Assembly (NCBI GenBank): GCA_015501595.1
Contig: JADNRX010000492.1
Coordinates: forward strand, 1 to 38,359
Direction of reading: 5' to 3'
From: Hymenopellis radicata
Lineage: Eukaryota; Basidiomycota; Agaricomycetes; Agaricales; Physalacriaceae
DNA length: 38,359 nucleotides
In this document: positions 11,525 to 22,340 of the stretch, in pieces
How the letters are laid out: each line of letters opens with the position of its first letter
How positions within the stretch are numbered: position 1 is the stretch's first letter
Notes under the pieces: generated by a model
Told to the model about the DNA's origin: nothing
The model's database searches: none
The model's input: only the letters and a program-made list of their open reading frames with translations
Made by a program: the position numbers and the translations under genes

Positions 11525-11599
11525 CGGCAGGCACATTTTGGCTCGAATTTTACTGACTGGTGACGTAGTCTGTTAAAATCAAGCCAAAATTTGCCGCCG
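11525..11599. repeat. Hairpin / foldback element, left copy
   Basis: Two arms of about 25 bp face each other: CGGCAGGCACATTTTGGCTC and its imperfect complement GAGCCAAAATTTGCC-type sequence (here AAGCCAAAATTTGCCGCCG), with a loop of about 25 bases containing TGACTGGTGACGTAGTCTG. The same element is at 21,276-21,350. It may be a small foldback transposon remnant or a structured UTR. Confidence 0.6.
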
Positions 11600-12120
11600 G
11601 CATTTACGGCCCGCGGCGTGGCTGTGTCTGCGTGGCGTCTGATGGATATTTTCGGCCACCTCTCCTTACTCTGCTTCATCGATACAGGCGCCTACGACTT
11701 CACCTGCATTGAGGCTAAGTGAGTATCGAACAGACGAGAGCTCTTGGTACCAACCTCTAACAGGATGAGAATGAGAAGTTGTGATATCCGCCTCCGCCAA
11801 ACAAGTGACTAAGGACAAAGCGCCTCGACGGACCCAATAAGGTAAAGTAATCATGGTTCTATCTCGTCCGTTTAATCTCTGCATCCCGCCTCTCTTTCTG
11901 ATACAATCCAAAATCCTTGAAGCCAGCCTTATCCCACTATAGTGCCACCCCTTACTTATACCAGACAAGAACTTTTCCCGGGCGATGACCGTGTCAAATC
12001 GAACTGCCGAAAGGAGCGCGTCCAACGGAGGCAGGTAGCCCAGGTAATATGTTGAGCTCCTGAGCGGCCATAGTGAACCATCGCGCGAGCATATGCAGCA
12101 TGTCATGTGTAGTATTCTGA

Positions 12121-13300
12121 CCTCGACCAGGTCGTCGACGCGCGCCATGAGGCAAGTGTGCATGTTTTTCAGATCGGTGAGCATCCGTGTCATCGATATG
12201 TCATTCCGAATCTTGAATCCAGACTTAGCCCAAACACGGGGAGAATGAATACGAAGAAGTACCTGGAACGCGACTCGGGCGTTATCCACCTTTTGTCGCA
12301 ACACCATGACCTCTGTGTTGATTTTCCCGCGTGAAACAAAATACTGCATCTTTCCCAGACTGGATAGGGCCGTGATCTTGCGCTCGACCTCGTCAATAGT
12401 TCTATAATCAACATTAAGCGCGACTCGAAAGGTCTGGTGGTAGGCTTACGCCGAAAGATCGCAGATTCTCTTGACTTCCGCCGAATTACCGGCAGGTGCT
12501 GGCCCAATCTCATTGACGATGGCGAGCGTTATGCATGCCGTGTGTTCGGCGATAGCCTTACATACTTCGCGAGCAGCGCGCGCACCCTGTTGTCAGGACC
12601 ATTAGTTCCAACTGACTTGGTCCTATGTTAGTACTCACCTCTGCGGCCTGTACAATCTTGCGAAGAACCCCACACGCTCCTTCAAGGACGTTTCCAACAA
12701 CCGGAATCAACTTGGAGACACTCTCCGCTACGTCGAGGCATGTCACAATGTTCGTCATGTTCGTTTGCCCGATGACTGACGAGGAATAAGAGGCATGGCC
12801 GACCTTGCAAATCTTGGAGAGCGTTTCCCGTCGGACATTCATCTCCCGAAAGCGCGTAGAGCCATTCGCATGACTTGCACAAGATCCTTCGACGGTCGGT
12901 CCGGTGCATAATCGAAGAGAATCCTTCCGTCGAGCGTACTTGAACTGAATGAACAGTTATATATGCCTTGAGTGGGAATGTAGAAGTGGTTGAATCGCCA
13001 CCAGTCGGTGTCGGTCCAAGCGCCATTGATGGCTGTGATTAGAATGAGCAAAGATTGTGGGAACCCCGTATTCGACCATCTGTGATGGACTACATGAGCA
13101 GCCTATCACAAATGTAACCTATACGTACAAGGTGGTACTTTTCCCGACGCAGAAGCATCACGTACTCTCTCGCTGCTCCGCTAACAGTGTCAGCAAGGAC
13201 CGTCAGAGCCTCAAGACTTCGCTCGCGAACTGCTACTCTGGCACGAAAGTATCGGCGATAAGTACTCGATTATTGGACGCCATCCGGTATCCCTAAGGAA
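12121..13300 (-). pseudogene. NLR-like N-terminal helical domain protein, spacer copy, broken
   Basis: Minus-strand homologue of the gene at 35,529-37,242. It preserves VLADTVSGAAREYV, AWTDTDWWRFNHFY, then NIVTCLDVAESVSKLIPVVG, VLEGACGVLRKIVQAAE, (intron) ARAAREVCKAIAEHTACITL, (intron) TIDEVERKITALSSLG, YFVSRGKINTEVMVLRQKVD and LTDLKNMHTCLMARVDDLVE. The Pro-Val-Val-Gly then ACGVLRKI pattern followed by an EHTACITLAI helix is typical of the MLKL/HeLo-like four-helix region at the start of basidiomycete STAND/NLR proteins. A base is missing at about 12,849 (TTCGGGAG where the homologue has TTCCGGGAG), creating a TGA, and there is another frame break near 13,230. Further minus-strand sequence to about 11,960 (LPPLDALLSAVRFDTVIA) may be a trace of the following region. 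Confidence 0.6.
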
Positions 13301-14674
13301 AGCACCGTTGTGGAAAACGTTTGGTATTGCACTTTGGTAGTGATGAGCGGTCGTTGACTAAACTCTTTGGATACGCACGTTGACTGAATAGACACCCACT
13401 CGTCATCCTCTCTGTATTCAAGCACCTCAAGCTGATTATCACCGTCCTCCTTCAAATCACGCCCATCTTCATGTGAAATACAGGACGTGCAACTCCAGTA
13501 ATCCGAGTCCGATTGGAGCTGCCACGAGGGATCGCGCCCGGGACGCCAGACACGGCGTTCAAGAACAAGGAAGGGAGCAATGACATGTCGGGGATTGACC
13601 GTTGAGGGCGGGCGGCGAGGGGAGTTCACGGGATTCGGCAGCGTCCAGAACAGGCTCTATATTGGATCTCATACTGGCAGCGGTAAAGATCAGGACTAGA
13701 TAAACTTTCTCAACAGCAAAGCGAGCCTACAATGCGATCAATTCAGGAAGTGATTTTGAGAAGCTGAACGCACCGCCATTGTCCCGTTCAACACCGCCCA
13801 TCGTCAACAGCAAAGTAACGGTACGCTGAGAAAAAGCTTGAAGCACGGTAAAGTGCGTCCATTGACGCGAATCAAGGGATCAACGACACTCGAATTTCCA
13901 GCAAGTATATAAGTATGGCGCGACCACTAAGCAAAAGAGAGAAGTCGGAGTAAGGACGCCTGCAAGAAGCGCACATTACAGTTGCGGAGTAGAATCGGAG
14001 ACGAGGCAAATAACGCGTGTCACTGAAAGAGATGAGAAACTGTCCAGTCGATTATCGTCGCGGACCATATACGGGCGGGACAGCACGAGGTGCCAGTAAT
14101 ACACCTGGAGCCATAGAGACTTTATCTCGTAGGCGTGAAATTCTTAGGACGAGAAGCGTAGCAGCTGGCAGATTTCGTAAAAAAGCGGTGTTGAGAAATG
14201 ATGCGAGCCTAAGGGACGTCACAGAAGTGAAGAATACGAGAGGGATGACAAGGCGGGAATGATGGCTGTGCGAAATAAGCTTGCTGTCTCAGAGCAACGT
14301 GGAGGCGTACCCACTCACTTATTTGCACTTACACGCTCCTGCCGCGGACATTGCTGAGTTGGATGAATATGCTGTATCAAAGCCTCTGCCCTGCAGTATT
14401 CGTGTCTACCACAGCTCGTGACATCGTACAAATTCCACCAAGCCAGACAATCGTTATCCCCTCGGACGCGATACGACTGGCGACGGCGGATCGCACAGCG
14501 TGATTCCTAGACCATCAGGAATTTGAGTAGGTCTTAGGATAGGGGCCGAACCCAAATACGATCGAAGGCTTGCAATGTGCATTACCCAATCCTAACCGAA
14601 AACGGACTCGCGAATTCCCACGTCCATCATCATCCTCAAGCCGTCGTCGACGTCCACGCAAAAGACAGTTAAAA
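13301..14674. other. Spacer, no supported gene
   Basis: An open minus-strand frame at 13,270-13,629 may be an upstream exon of the NLR-like pseudogene, but it does not resemble the N-terminus of the better homologue. From about 13,630 to 14,600 I see nothing I can name. The stretch just before 14,675 is the RPL37 promoter and 5' UTR. Confidence 0.5.
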
Positions 14675-15400
14675 ATGGTGAGCATTCGGTTTTTGTGGCC
14701 TATGGGGTGCGGGATATGCTAGGAGAGATGATTGAAAGCGGTGGATTGGCTGGGTGGAAGGTTTGGAGGGTGGATGTGGGTTTGGCGGATGGATGAGATG
14801 GATGCGGATTTGGCACGGCAGGGAAAGCAGCGCTGGAATCTGCCGGCGATGGAGAACCAGTCCCGCATTTGATTCTTGGGGTGCCCGACATGATGCTGAT
14901 ATGCCTTTTTTTATTACTTTTCAGACGAAAGGAACGTCCTCGTTCGGAAAGCGCCACACAAAGTCGCACACGCTCTGCCGGCGGTGCGGGAACCGCGCCT
15001 TCCATAGGCAGCACAAAAGTGCGTATCCATGGTCTTGCTCTACTTGCCACCGGATTCCAGTCCTCCCCATTCTATTCCTACCCGCCCACATAAATTCCGA
15101 TATTCCCAAAACCAATCCTATTACCCTTTGGAACGCATTGCTGACGCTCCATCCACAGCATGCGCCCAGTGTGGATACCCCTCCGCCAAGCTGCGCTCGT
15201 ACGAGTGGGGCCAGAAGGCCAAGCGCAGAAAGACCACCGGTACCGGACGGATGCAGCACTTGAAGGATGTGAGCAGGCGGTTCAAGAACGGCTTCAGGTG
15301 GGTGTTATGTCTCTTTTTCTGCGAGCTTGACAGTTTTCTGAATTGGCGTAGGGAAAACACGGTCGCGAAGAAGAGGACCAAGACGACGACTGAGGCGTAG
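14675..15400 (+). CDS. RPL37: 60S ribosomal protein eL37
   Basis: Four exons: 14,675-14,677 (only ATG), 14,925-15,018, 15,159-15,297 and 15,352-15,400, giving 94 residues. The first intron (247 nt) follows the ATG directly, a layout common in ribosomal protein genes. The protein begins [19 protein letters not shown] and has the zinc ribbon CRRC ... CAQC, followed by [19 protein letters not shown] and [19 protein letters not shown]. Length and motifs fit eL37 (88-97 residues in other eukaryotes). It is a structural protein of the large subunit, binding 5.8S/25S rRNA. Single copy here and intact, in the spacer between the inverted arms. Confidence 0.97.
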
Positions 15401-16664
15401 ACTGACTGGTCTTTGTATGCATCCCACGTATCGTTGTTATCGCCCAATCTGTATGCTATGACTGTATGATGCATGTTCGTTCGTCCAGTCGTCTGTGAAG
15501 TTGTGAGATTTTGGACTTCCACGTCTAATGCGGTTTAGACTCGTAGCGCTACCTTGCAGGCCTTGGCCGCCTTGTACTACGCGACGGATTTGCACGATGT
15601 CACGTCCGTAGACAAAACCTGCTTTCGATTATCAACATTGACGCCTCCTTGTTTCGTTGTCGACTCGTAGTTGGACCCGTGCCCGTACATGCCGTCATTC
15701 ACGCTTCTCTATTCGCCTTGGCAAATTCAAACTCGTTGGTCGTCTGATAAGATAATAATATCGAGCGCAGCTGACGCTGTTCTTGTTCTGATTAGATGCA
15801 GATAGGAGGAGGATGTAAACCCCAGGTCCGTAGGAGTACTTTGAACAGCTTCCTTTAATTATCCCTTCACCTGGTTGATGTTTGAGGGCATGTCATTCTG
15901 GAGATGCGTAGTGTCAATCGAATGTGTGGTGTCCATGCCATTGCTAGGGGAATACACACAGAACAAGCGGTACCGCATAACCTTGTCTTATCCTAATCAT
16001 TATCGTGCTGCGTGATCAGGATCTTATCAGTCTCGTTGAGCAGGTGGCGGCGACGAAGCTCCTGGCCCATACGAGCATCTAGCCTGCTACATACGGCATC
16101 GTATCCATTGCACCAGCGAGTCGTTCACGACGCACCGACGTCCGCAGAGCATTCTCGTCCATTCTCGAGCTGTCCTAATTTGGTCCCGCCCCATTTTGAT
16201 CGCCGTTAGATAAGACGTGGAATAAGTCTTGCCTGATTGGTCAGGCCTATCTTCGGGCACTGCCCTAGCCCTAGATTACGATAACGAGCCGGAGCTGGGG
16301 TTTTTTGTTGATCTGTCACCACCACCACCACTACATCTTTTTTCGCTACTGCTGCCATACTTTTCCCTGCGCCTGGCTCTATTTGGAAGGCCTCCCATAT
16401 TTCGCGTGGTATTCGACTTGGACTACAGGAGCTGTAGCAGGGCCTTGACGGGGCGCGCACAGCACGACGATTTATCCCCTCGAGCATAACCCGCCGCCTA
16501 GCTGGGCAGTACACGCATTTACGTGCTGGTTGGGAGTCAGCGGACGCGCAAGGAAGACGACGAATTATCCGACGACCGGGACAGCGAGTCGCAGAAGCAG
16601 AAGGACCTAGGGAACGAAGCAGAAGGAAATAGCGCACGAGACACGAGCCTTGCACAAGACAAAC
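15401..16664. promoter_or_regulatory. Intergenic region and promoter of the GATA factor, with GATA motifs
   Basis: No coding gene supported. WGATAA-type sites are visible: TGATAAGATAA at 15,745-15,755 (two overlapping sites), TTATCA at 16,024-16,029 (TGATAA on the minus strand) and AGATAA at 16,208-16,213. Iron-responsive GATA repressors bind WGATAA-type sequences, so these could serve autoregulation; single matches of this length also occur by chance. A CACCACCACCACC run lies near 16,318. Confidence 0.5.
15745..15755 (+). promoter_or_regulatory. Tandem GATA motif
   Basis: TGATAAGATAA gives two overlapping (A/T)GATAA sites about 0.9 kb upstream of the GATA factor start. The preceding bases GTC make GTCTGATAA, one base from the ATCWGATAA consensus reported for fungal siderophore regulators. 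Confidence 0.4.
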
Positions 16665-19033
16665 ATGTCACCCATCGTGCTGGAGCCACCGCTCATGCAC
16701 CAGCATCGTGAGTAACGTTCCATTCTTTTCTGTAGCGTTTGGCGTGTTTTGGTTTGGTTAGTAAGGAGGCTGAGTTTTGTTCTTTCCTGCTTCTCTAGCT
16801 CCGCGCATTGTAGCCGACCATCGCCTCCCTTTTTGTTCGTCATCTCGTTTCCGCCTCTGTCGCCTACACCGAACAAACGCTCATCCACCTTCTTGTTATA
16901 GACCTCGATCTACCACAACGCTGTGTGGCTTGTGGGACAACAGATACGCCTTTATGGCGCCGCGACCCAGTGAGTGGGAGCGCGATGTGTAATTCCTGTG
17001 GTGAGTTCTCTTGTCTAATTTATTTTTCTGTCCGCCGCGCTTCACGAGTCTCTGCTTTTTTTGTTCGGCGTCTATCAAATCACTATCAGATGAGATGCTT
17101 TGAGGGGCCGTTTCATATTGGAATGATGATGGATGGGCTCGTGATGGACACACTGCAGCGTGTCGGTATACGCTCGCGTCCTATCTGGTGCACGCCCATT
17201 AGCAGGCGCTTGTATCTGCCTACCTTCTGTTTAATCTGGCAACGACGGCGTTTTGCCTAGCCCTTTACACTTCATCGAGGGGGCACCTCGTGTTTACGTT
17301 TCTGTGTTGATTATGCGCCTCGTGCCATGCTCGCTTCTATTTCATTCTGCGCTATTCTTTTTTTTCGTGTTTACCCTGTGGTTGTGGACTTGCTAAATTA
17401 ACCGTTGATAGGTTTATACCAGAAATCGCGGACGCGTCCGCCATCACCGACGACACAGCTGCATCTGCCGTCTCTCTCCCCGCATTTACCATCGTCCATG
17501 TCCTCTTCCCATAACAACACCAACGGTCACCACCATCACCACGCAGGACCAGGCCTCGCGCCAAACACGAACGGGCACGCAGGCGGCACGTGTCCCGGGG
17601 ACGGCCGTTGTGATGGTACTGGTGGCACGTCGGCGTGCGATGGGTGTCCAACGTATAATAACAACGCAGGTGGGGCACAGGGACAGCAGCAACATCAACA
17701 GCACAGGATTATGGAGATTGCGAATACGCCGACCCAGGCCAAGGACGATGGCGGCGCCAGCGGCAGCTCTGGCATGGGACTTGCCGGTCCAGGAATGCCT
17801 GCGGGTGGCGGCGTTGGTGGCGGTATGGGAGGTGGCGAGGACAGTGGAAGAAAACGACCAGCGGTGGGGGCGCTGGCATGCGCGAATTGTGGAACGAGCA
17901 CGACACCGTTGTGGAGGCGCGATGACGTCGGGAATAACATCTGTAATGCATGCGGTACGTGAGCTTTGCCCTTGCTAATGGCTTGTCGTCGCCGTCGCCG
18001 CTGTCGCATCTTATCAGATGTGTCAACGGGTTCCTATCATATCATATCAGATATCGGAACCGGGTGATGAGATTTCGTTTTTTTTTTCTGCCACGACGAC
18101 GACGAATTGTGCGCTATCATTCCCTTTTGCTGCGCTTTCATTATTCGTTCTTGTTCTGACGTCACGACTCATACAGGCTTGTACTTTAAACTACACGGCA
18201 CGCACCGACCAAACTCGATGAAAAAGACGGTCATCAAACGGAGAAAACGCGTGCCAGCTGCTGGGACAGTGCCGGCGAACGCTCAACCGAGTGGTCAGCA
18301 GAGCCATTTCCCACTCGCATCACGGATGTCGGATCAGGCGGCGGCTGAGGCGCTCGTTGCCGTTGGAAGGCATCCAATGGGTGCTGGGGAAGGCGGCAGT
18401 GATGACGAGGGGCAGGGCCGGCGCAAGCGGCAACGTCGAACGAAGAAGGATACTGGAACGGGCGGTAGCGGGGACGACTCGGAGGAGGGCGGCGGATGGG
18501 GCGGCGGAATGGGCATGGGGCGCGCCAGTCCGTTTGTGAATCCGGGTCATGGAGGCTTCGAGCTCCCTCCACTCGGGAGTTTGGGAGGTCGCGCTGGTGG
18601 AGGTAGTGGAAGCAAAGCTGCCACGCCCAGTCGGACGCAAAGTCCATATGGCCACCATTCACCGTTCTACGGAGAGGGCGGCCTTGAGAGCAGGTCGGGT
18701 CCGATAACACTGCCAGAGTTGGAGCGGCATTATGTTGAGCTCTATGAACAGAAGCGGAGGATGGAGGAGCTGTTGGGTAGGACAGAGAAGATGATGGTGG
18801 AGGTACGAAGGGGGATCGACGAGATGCACGGGATGAGGGGCCCTTCCGCGGAGATGACAGGTGGACGGGGAGGGAGTGATCCAGCGCTGGGGTCGGTGGC
18901 GAGAGGCTCCGAAGGGATGAGCTCGATGGTACGTCCAGGTAGCGCCTTGGCGTTACCGCTAGCTCGGCCGAGCAGCGGTGAACGTGAGCGAGACCGGCGG
19001 GAGAGTGTGTGGCCGGTGACGGGTGGGGAGTGA
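16665..19033 (+). CDS. urbs1: Iron-responsive GATA repressor (Urbs1/SreA/Fep1 family)
   Basis: Four exons: 16,665-16,707, 16,902-17,000, 17,412-17,954 and 18,177-19,033; predicted 513 residues. Finger 1 is C-x2-C-x18-C-x2-C at residues 22-47 ([14 protein letters not shown] ... CNSC). Finger 2 is C-x2-C-x17-C-x2-C at 204-228 ([14 protein letters not shown] ... [12 protein letters not shown]), followed by the basic tail [10 protein letters not shown]. Between them Cys108, Cys114, Cys123 and Cys126 form C-x5-C-x8-C-x2-C, the cysteine-rich region that defines this family and binds iron. A His5 tract (87-91) precedes it. A probable coiled coil (about 406-444, [20 protein letters not shown]) may serve dimerisation or corepressor contact. 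In the family the iron-loaded protein represses siderophore and iron-uptake genes. Both fingers are split by an intron at the same place, just after the last cysteine. Confidence 0.93.
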
Positions 19034-19990
19034 GTCTTTCTGGTGACATCTCGGACGCTCGGTTTGGAGTGTGGCATTGTTGCTTTGCGTTCTGTTTGCT
19101 GTGACATGGTTAAGATATTCGTCGGGTTAATAATAATGGCACCTACTCTCGTATTATATGTACTTAAAAGCCTTTTTATGTTGAACTGTTCTGCATGGAT
19201 TACACGGACTTTGTTTTTGATCAGTAGTAGATGTGTGGACAATCTGGCACATGAGTAAGCATCATCGCAGGACTGAATGCTCCGAACGACTATCGCAACA
19301 TGCTAATCCTCAGCAGGTAATCAAGATTGAAGATAGAGAACGGAATCTTCCTACAAGACGCGGGAAAATCAAAAAGAGGCGAAAGCAAGGCGACTGTGTG
19401 GCGGAAACCAAGATCGCCACCATTTGAAGAAGCGGAGAGAGGGATAGTAGAGAGGAGATCATGATATATGCACGGTGAGGATGAGGACGAACCATGAAAC
19501 ACGCCAGTCCTTACGAGATATACCCCTCAGGCCAAGCTGAACATACTGGTAGCCAGGGCGACGATGAGAACATTTCTACATAGAGATGACTACTGTAATT
19601 CAGGTCCGGGGAGTTTCGGTCGTGGTCCAGGGATTGCCATGTGGCGAACAATTCGCTCAGTTAGCCATGTGGCAAACAATTCCTCAACTTCAGCACGTGG
19701 CAAGTCCTAGATCGACTCAGGGCTTGAATGGATACGAAAGTTTCATGGCTTTAACGAATGTCGAGAAGATCGCCAGACGGCAGGGCCAATCGGGCATAAG
19801 ATTCCCTATACTATAAGAGTACGAACAGGAATAGACAATTGTCAGCCACCATGGAGATACAAGTTCTCGTCCTCTCGAGGTCTGCAAGATCATGATGATT
19901 TGCCAGGCTGTCGACCGTTCCATTGCCCTCCGCCTACGGGCTTGTAGTGCGGGGTTTCGCGACTTGCCAGCCCTATAGCGTTTGGAAAGG
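19034..19990. other. 3' flank of GATA gene and non-coding DNA
   Basis: No gene supported. Apart from the short tandem repeat at 19,636-19,703 nothing stands out. Confidence 0.5.
19636..19703 (+). repeat. Short tandem repeat, 28-29 bp unit
   Basis: Two imperfect units starting at 19,636 and 19,664 share GCCATGTGGC(G/A)AACAATTC. A partial third starts at 19,693 (GCACGTGGCAAG). Confidence 0.6.
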
Positions 19991-19999
19991 TAGAGATAG

Positions 20000-20855
20000 A
20001 AGCATCAGTCGACGGTGCACTGAGGTTTACGAGAATGTTTGAACTGGGTCCCATGTCACAAAATACGTCCAGCATGTAGTGCTGAAGGCGAAGGACGAGC
20101 TGGCACCGGGCGAACTTGTGCGTTAATGTCCCTCTTCTGCGGCTCTTCAGCTCAAGTTTGCCTTTCTAGTGAACGCCCTTTCTCTCGCGCCATGGCCGCG
20201 ACTTGAAGAGCTTGTCCAAATCTCGACCTTCACCATCTGCCTGCCCGCGGACGGAGCGCTGCATGGCACTTCTTGCGAGGCACTACGCTTCCTTCCTCCG
20301 GGGACTCTACAAACGCTGTCCATCACAAACCTTCCCCCCATCATCCTTCCTATCCGATCCCGGTCTCAAAGAGGCTCTTCACTCAGTCCACTCTCTCCAT
20401 CAGGTATTACTTTCTTTAATGGTGGGCGATTCGATGCGAACTGTCCGTCTTATGTGGCATTCTGGAATAGAAACAACCTCTTCCTGAATCTACCCAACAT
20501 CCGTACCCTTTCCATTCGGTCGGACACGCCTGTTTTCAGCGGCGAATCGGGCGCATCCTTTGGCGTACAATTCCCCCACTTGGAATCTCTCGATCTGGAG
20601 GGTTCCTTCTGGGGAATCAGCCCGCGCAATGGTTCATCTTTCCCACGCGAAAACCCTTACATCTCTAAAACTCGTAAACTGTCTCATCCTCTTGCGCGTG
20701 CGCCAGAGTGGGGAGCCGGTGACACCAGTCCCCAGTGACCGTGCAACATGAGATTTGTTCAAGAGGGAGCTTACGTCGCTGCAGTACATGGAGGTCGTGT
20801 TTGAGGCGCAGAGAATTGTGTTGCAAAGACACTGTCAGTACTACTGGCAATGAGG
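20000..20855 (+). pseudogene. F-box/LRR-like protein remnant
   Basis: Plus-strand frames carry VTKYVQHVVLKAKDELAPGE, then PWPRLEELVQISTFTICLPA, RFLPPGTLQTLSITNLPP, NLPNIRTLSIRSDTP, FPHLESLDLEGSF and, in another frame, HAKTLTSLKLVNCLIL and LTSLQYMEVVFEAQR. This spacing of Leu-rich strands, with W/F-PxLExLxL repeats, is typical of the large mushroom family of F-box proteins with degenerate LRRs. Stops (for example before TGSHVTK and after GELVR) and frame changes near 20,640 break it, although an intron at about 20,403-20,470 could explain part. No F-box is seen upstream. Likely a pseudogene, unrelated in sequence to the F-box gene of the inverted arms. Confidence 0.5.
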
Positions 20856-21212
20856 CGTTGCGAAGTTTCCCCAGATACAATGCTGAAGGCACCTCCTTCT
20901 ACCTAGTTATCTGAGGACAATAGTACTACGTAGCGTCGTAGAAGTTCCAATGACTCCATTTCGAAGTGCTCCCGTGATGTAACGTCGTTTCGAGAACTAC
21001 AAGTATTGTGGAAGGCACTGGCAGCATCCGACGCCTCTCAGAGGCTAGAGCAAGGACGGCTGAAGTCCTTTGCGTTGCGCGCCTGATTCAACGTCTAGCT
21101 TCCAGAGTTTCGCGCGCCAGTGGACAGTGCAGGCATCACTTCATTGAAGCATCAGTTATTCGGCCAATGAACTTGAATTTGGCGTGATATCATGATATCT
21201 ACGACTCCGTTT
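20856..21212. other. Non-coding spacer
   Basis: Nothing recognisable between the F-box/LRR-like remnant and the inner end of the right arm. Confidence 0.5.
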
Positions 21213-21275
21213 TGAAGCAGAGTAAGGAGAGGTGGCCGAAAATATATTACACAGCCACGCTGCGGGCCGTAAATG

Positions 21276-21350
21276 CCGGCGGCAAATTTTGGCTTGATTT
21301 CACAGAGTACGTCACCAGTCTGTAAAAATCGAGCCAAAATTTGCCTGCCG
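21276..21350. repeat. Hairpin / foldback element, right copy
   Basis: Inverted arms at 21,276-21,300 (GGCAAATTTTGGCTTGATTT) and 21,326-21,350 (AAATCGAGCCAAAATTTGCC) with a 25-base loop. It mirrors 11,525-11,599. Near-perfect pairing in both copies, including compensated positions such as CTTG/CGAG, shows the hairpin predates the duplication. Confidence 0.65.
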
Positions 21351-21384
21351 TCACCTCTACTTCATACTTGTCAATATACACTTC

Positions 21385-21445
21385 TCTCTTTCTGTCATCA
21401 ACCACAATTAGCGCAGCGCCGGGAGGGGCGCGTCGACGACTTCGC
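21385..21445 (+). repeat. Possible fragment of repeat R
   Basis: TCTTTCTGTCATCAACCACA followed by ATTAGCGCAGCGCCG resembles the segment after the repeat R core at 30,480-30,530 (CTCTTTCCACCATCGACCAC, then AATTGAC..GCAGCGCCG). The left arm lacks about 40 bases here, so it may be an insertion limited to the right arm. Confidence 0.35.
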
Positions 21446-21479
21446 CCTTTCGAATTCCATCGCTTGAAGACGGATCTAT

Positions 21480-22340
21480 GCACTAGACGCGACCTGATTT
21501 TGTCTTTGGAACACGGATTCGGTATAATGGACGAATAACGACGACGAAAGCAGCGGGACTACGGATACGTTTGGTCCCGCAACGATCTTGAAGCGTACTA
21601 TTCCAGTCCAGGTGATAGAGCCACTTCCGCCACTGGTTTTGTAAGTGCAGGACTCGACCTTCCAGTATACCGAGCGCTCACGCCAGGCACCCAGATTGCT
21701 CGACTTCCCATCAGTCGCGACGACTCTTGCTCGTAGACGCAGCACGCTGCTGGCATGCCGCCCCCACGGACACTGTTCACGTCGTAACGTCTCGACTAGC
21801 GAACCCGACACCTCAAACCCATGGTATCCCCGGAATATCAACCCTCGAGTCTAAAGCTTTCAACAAAGACTCACAACGCGACATACGCGGCGCCGGAGTT
21901 TTGCTTATGTTGCTCTCCTTTGGCTGGTTTACGGGAAACCGGCGATTATGCACTGTGGAGGCTATCGTGCCGGAGTGCTATATTCTCGCGCGTACTTTAC
22001 GTTGTCTCCGTCGACGCTTGCCTTCTTTATCCCCTTCGCTCTTTACTGGTCCTCCTTACTTGATGTCTGGCTCACTGTCGCGTCATTATCGCTCAATATA
22101 TACTCGTCTTTCTCATGTATGTCCCACACCTCACATATCATGGATTTTGATTTTGTGATGCCTTGGAACCCAATCTTCGCTGAGTATATTTCTCCCGCCG
22201 TACCGCTAGAGACACGTAGGCGCTTATAAGGCGACATCAAGAGGATGCTCGGACAGTGCCAGTCCGAGAACCGAGAGTAGACATTCGCTGATGATCCCAT
22301 CAAGTTCAACAGCATTCCCTCCCTCCCTTTTCCTCTCACC
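21480..22340. other. Segment present only in the right arm
   Basis: About 0.9 kb without counterpart in the left arm. Open frames exist on both strands (for example 21,727-22,158 plus and 21,476-21,841 minus), but none resembles a family I know. It ends at the start of the prefoldin remnant, so it may be the original 5' flank of that gene, lost from the left arm by deletion. Confidence 0.5.

Larger units (their letters stand above)
1..11679. repeat. Left arm of large inverted duplication
   Basis: This block is the imperfect reverse complement of about 21,213-34,283. Anchor pairs are: bases 4-40 with 34,240-34,281; the F-box start 4,378 with 29,766; the pectate lyase start 7,749 with 26,239; the cullin start 11,175 with 22,847; and the hairpin 11,525-11,599 with 21,276-21,350. 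Identity is uneven. About 2,240-4,300 is almost identical to its partner, while the cullin first exon near 11,100 differs at many residues. The arm lacks about 0.9-1.1 kb present in the right arm (about 21,480-22,550). The outer end is cut by the window, so the true length is unknown. Confidence 0.95.

Noticed and set aside
14130..14160. Sequence containing GTGAAATTCTT, like an 18S rRNA segment
   Set aside because: Only about 11-13 bases match and neither flank continues the rRNA sequence.
16229..16489. Open frame upstream of the GATA factor
   Set aside because: Low-complexity CACCACCACC and pyrimidine-rich sequence typical of a fungal 5' region; no protein motif.
18234..19049. Long minus-strand frame opposite the GATA factor
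   Set aside because: A GC-rich shadow of exon 4 of the GATA gene.
19636..19703. Possible CRISPR-like array
   Set aside because: Only two adjacent imperfect units with no spacers, in a eukaryotic context.
21727..22158. 143-codon frame in the right-arm-specific segment
   Set aside because: No recognisable motif, competing frames on both strands and no left copy for comparison.
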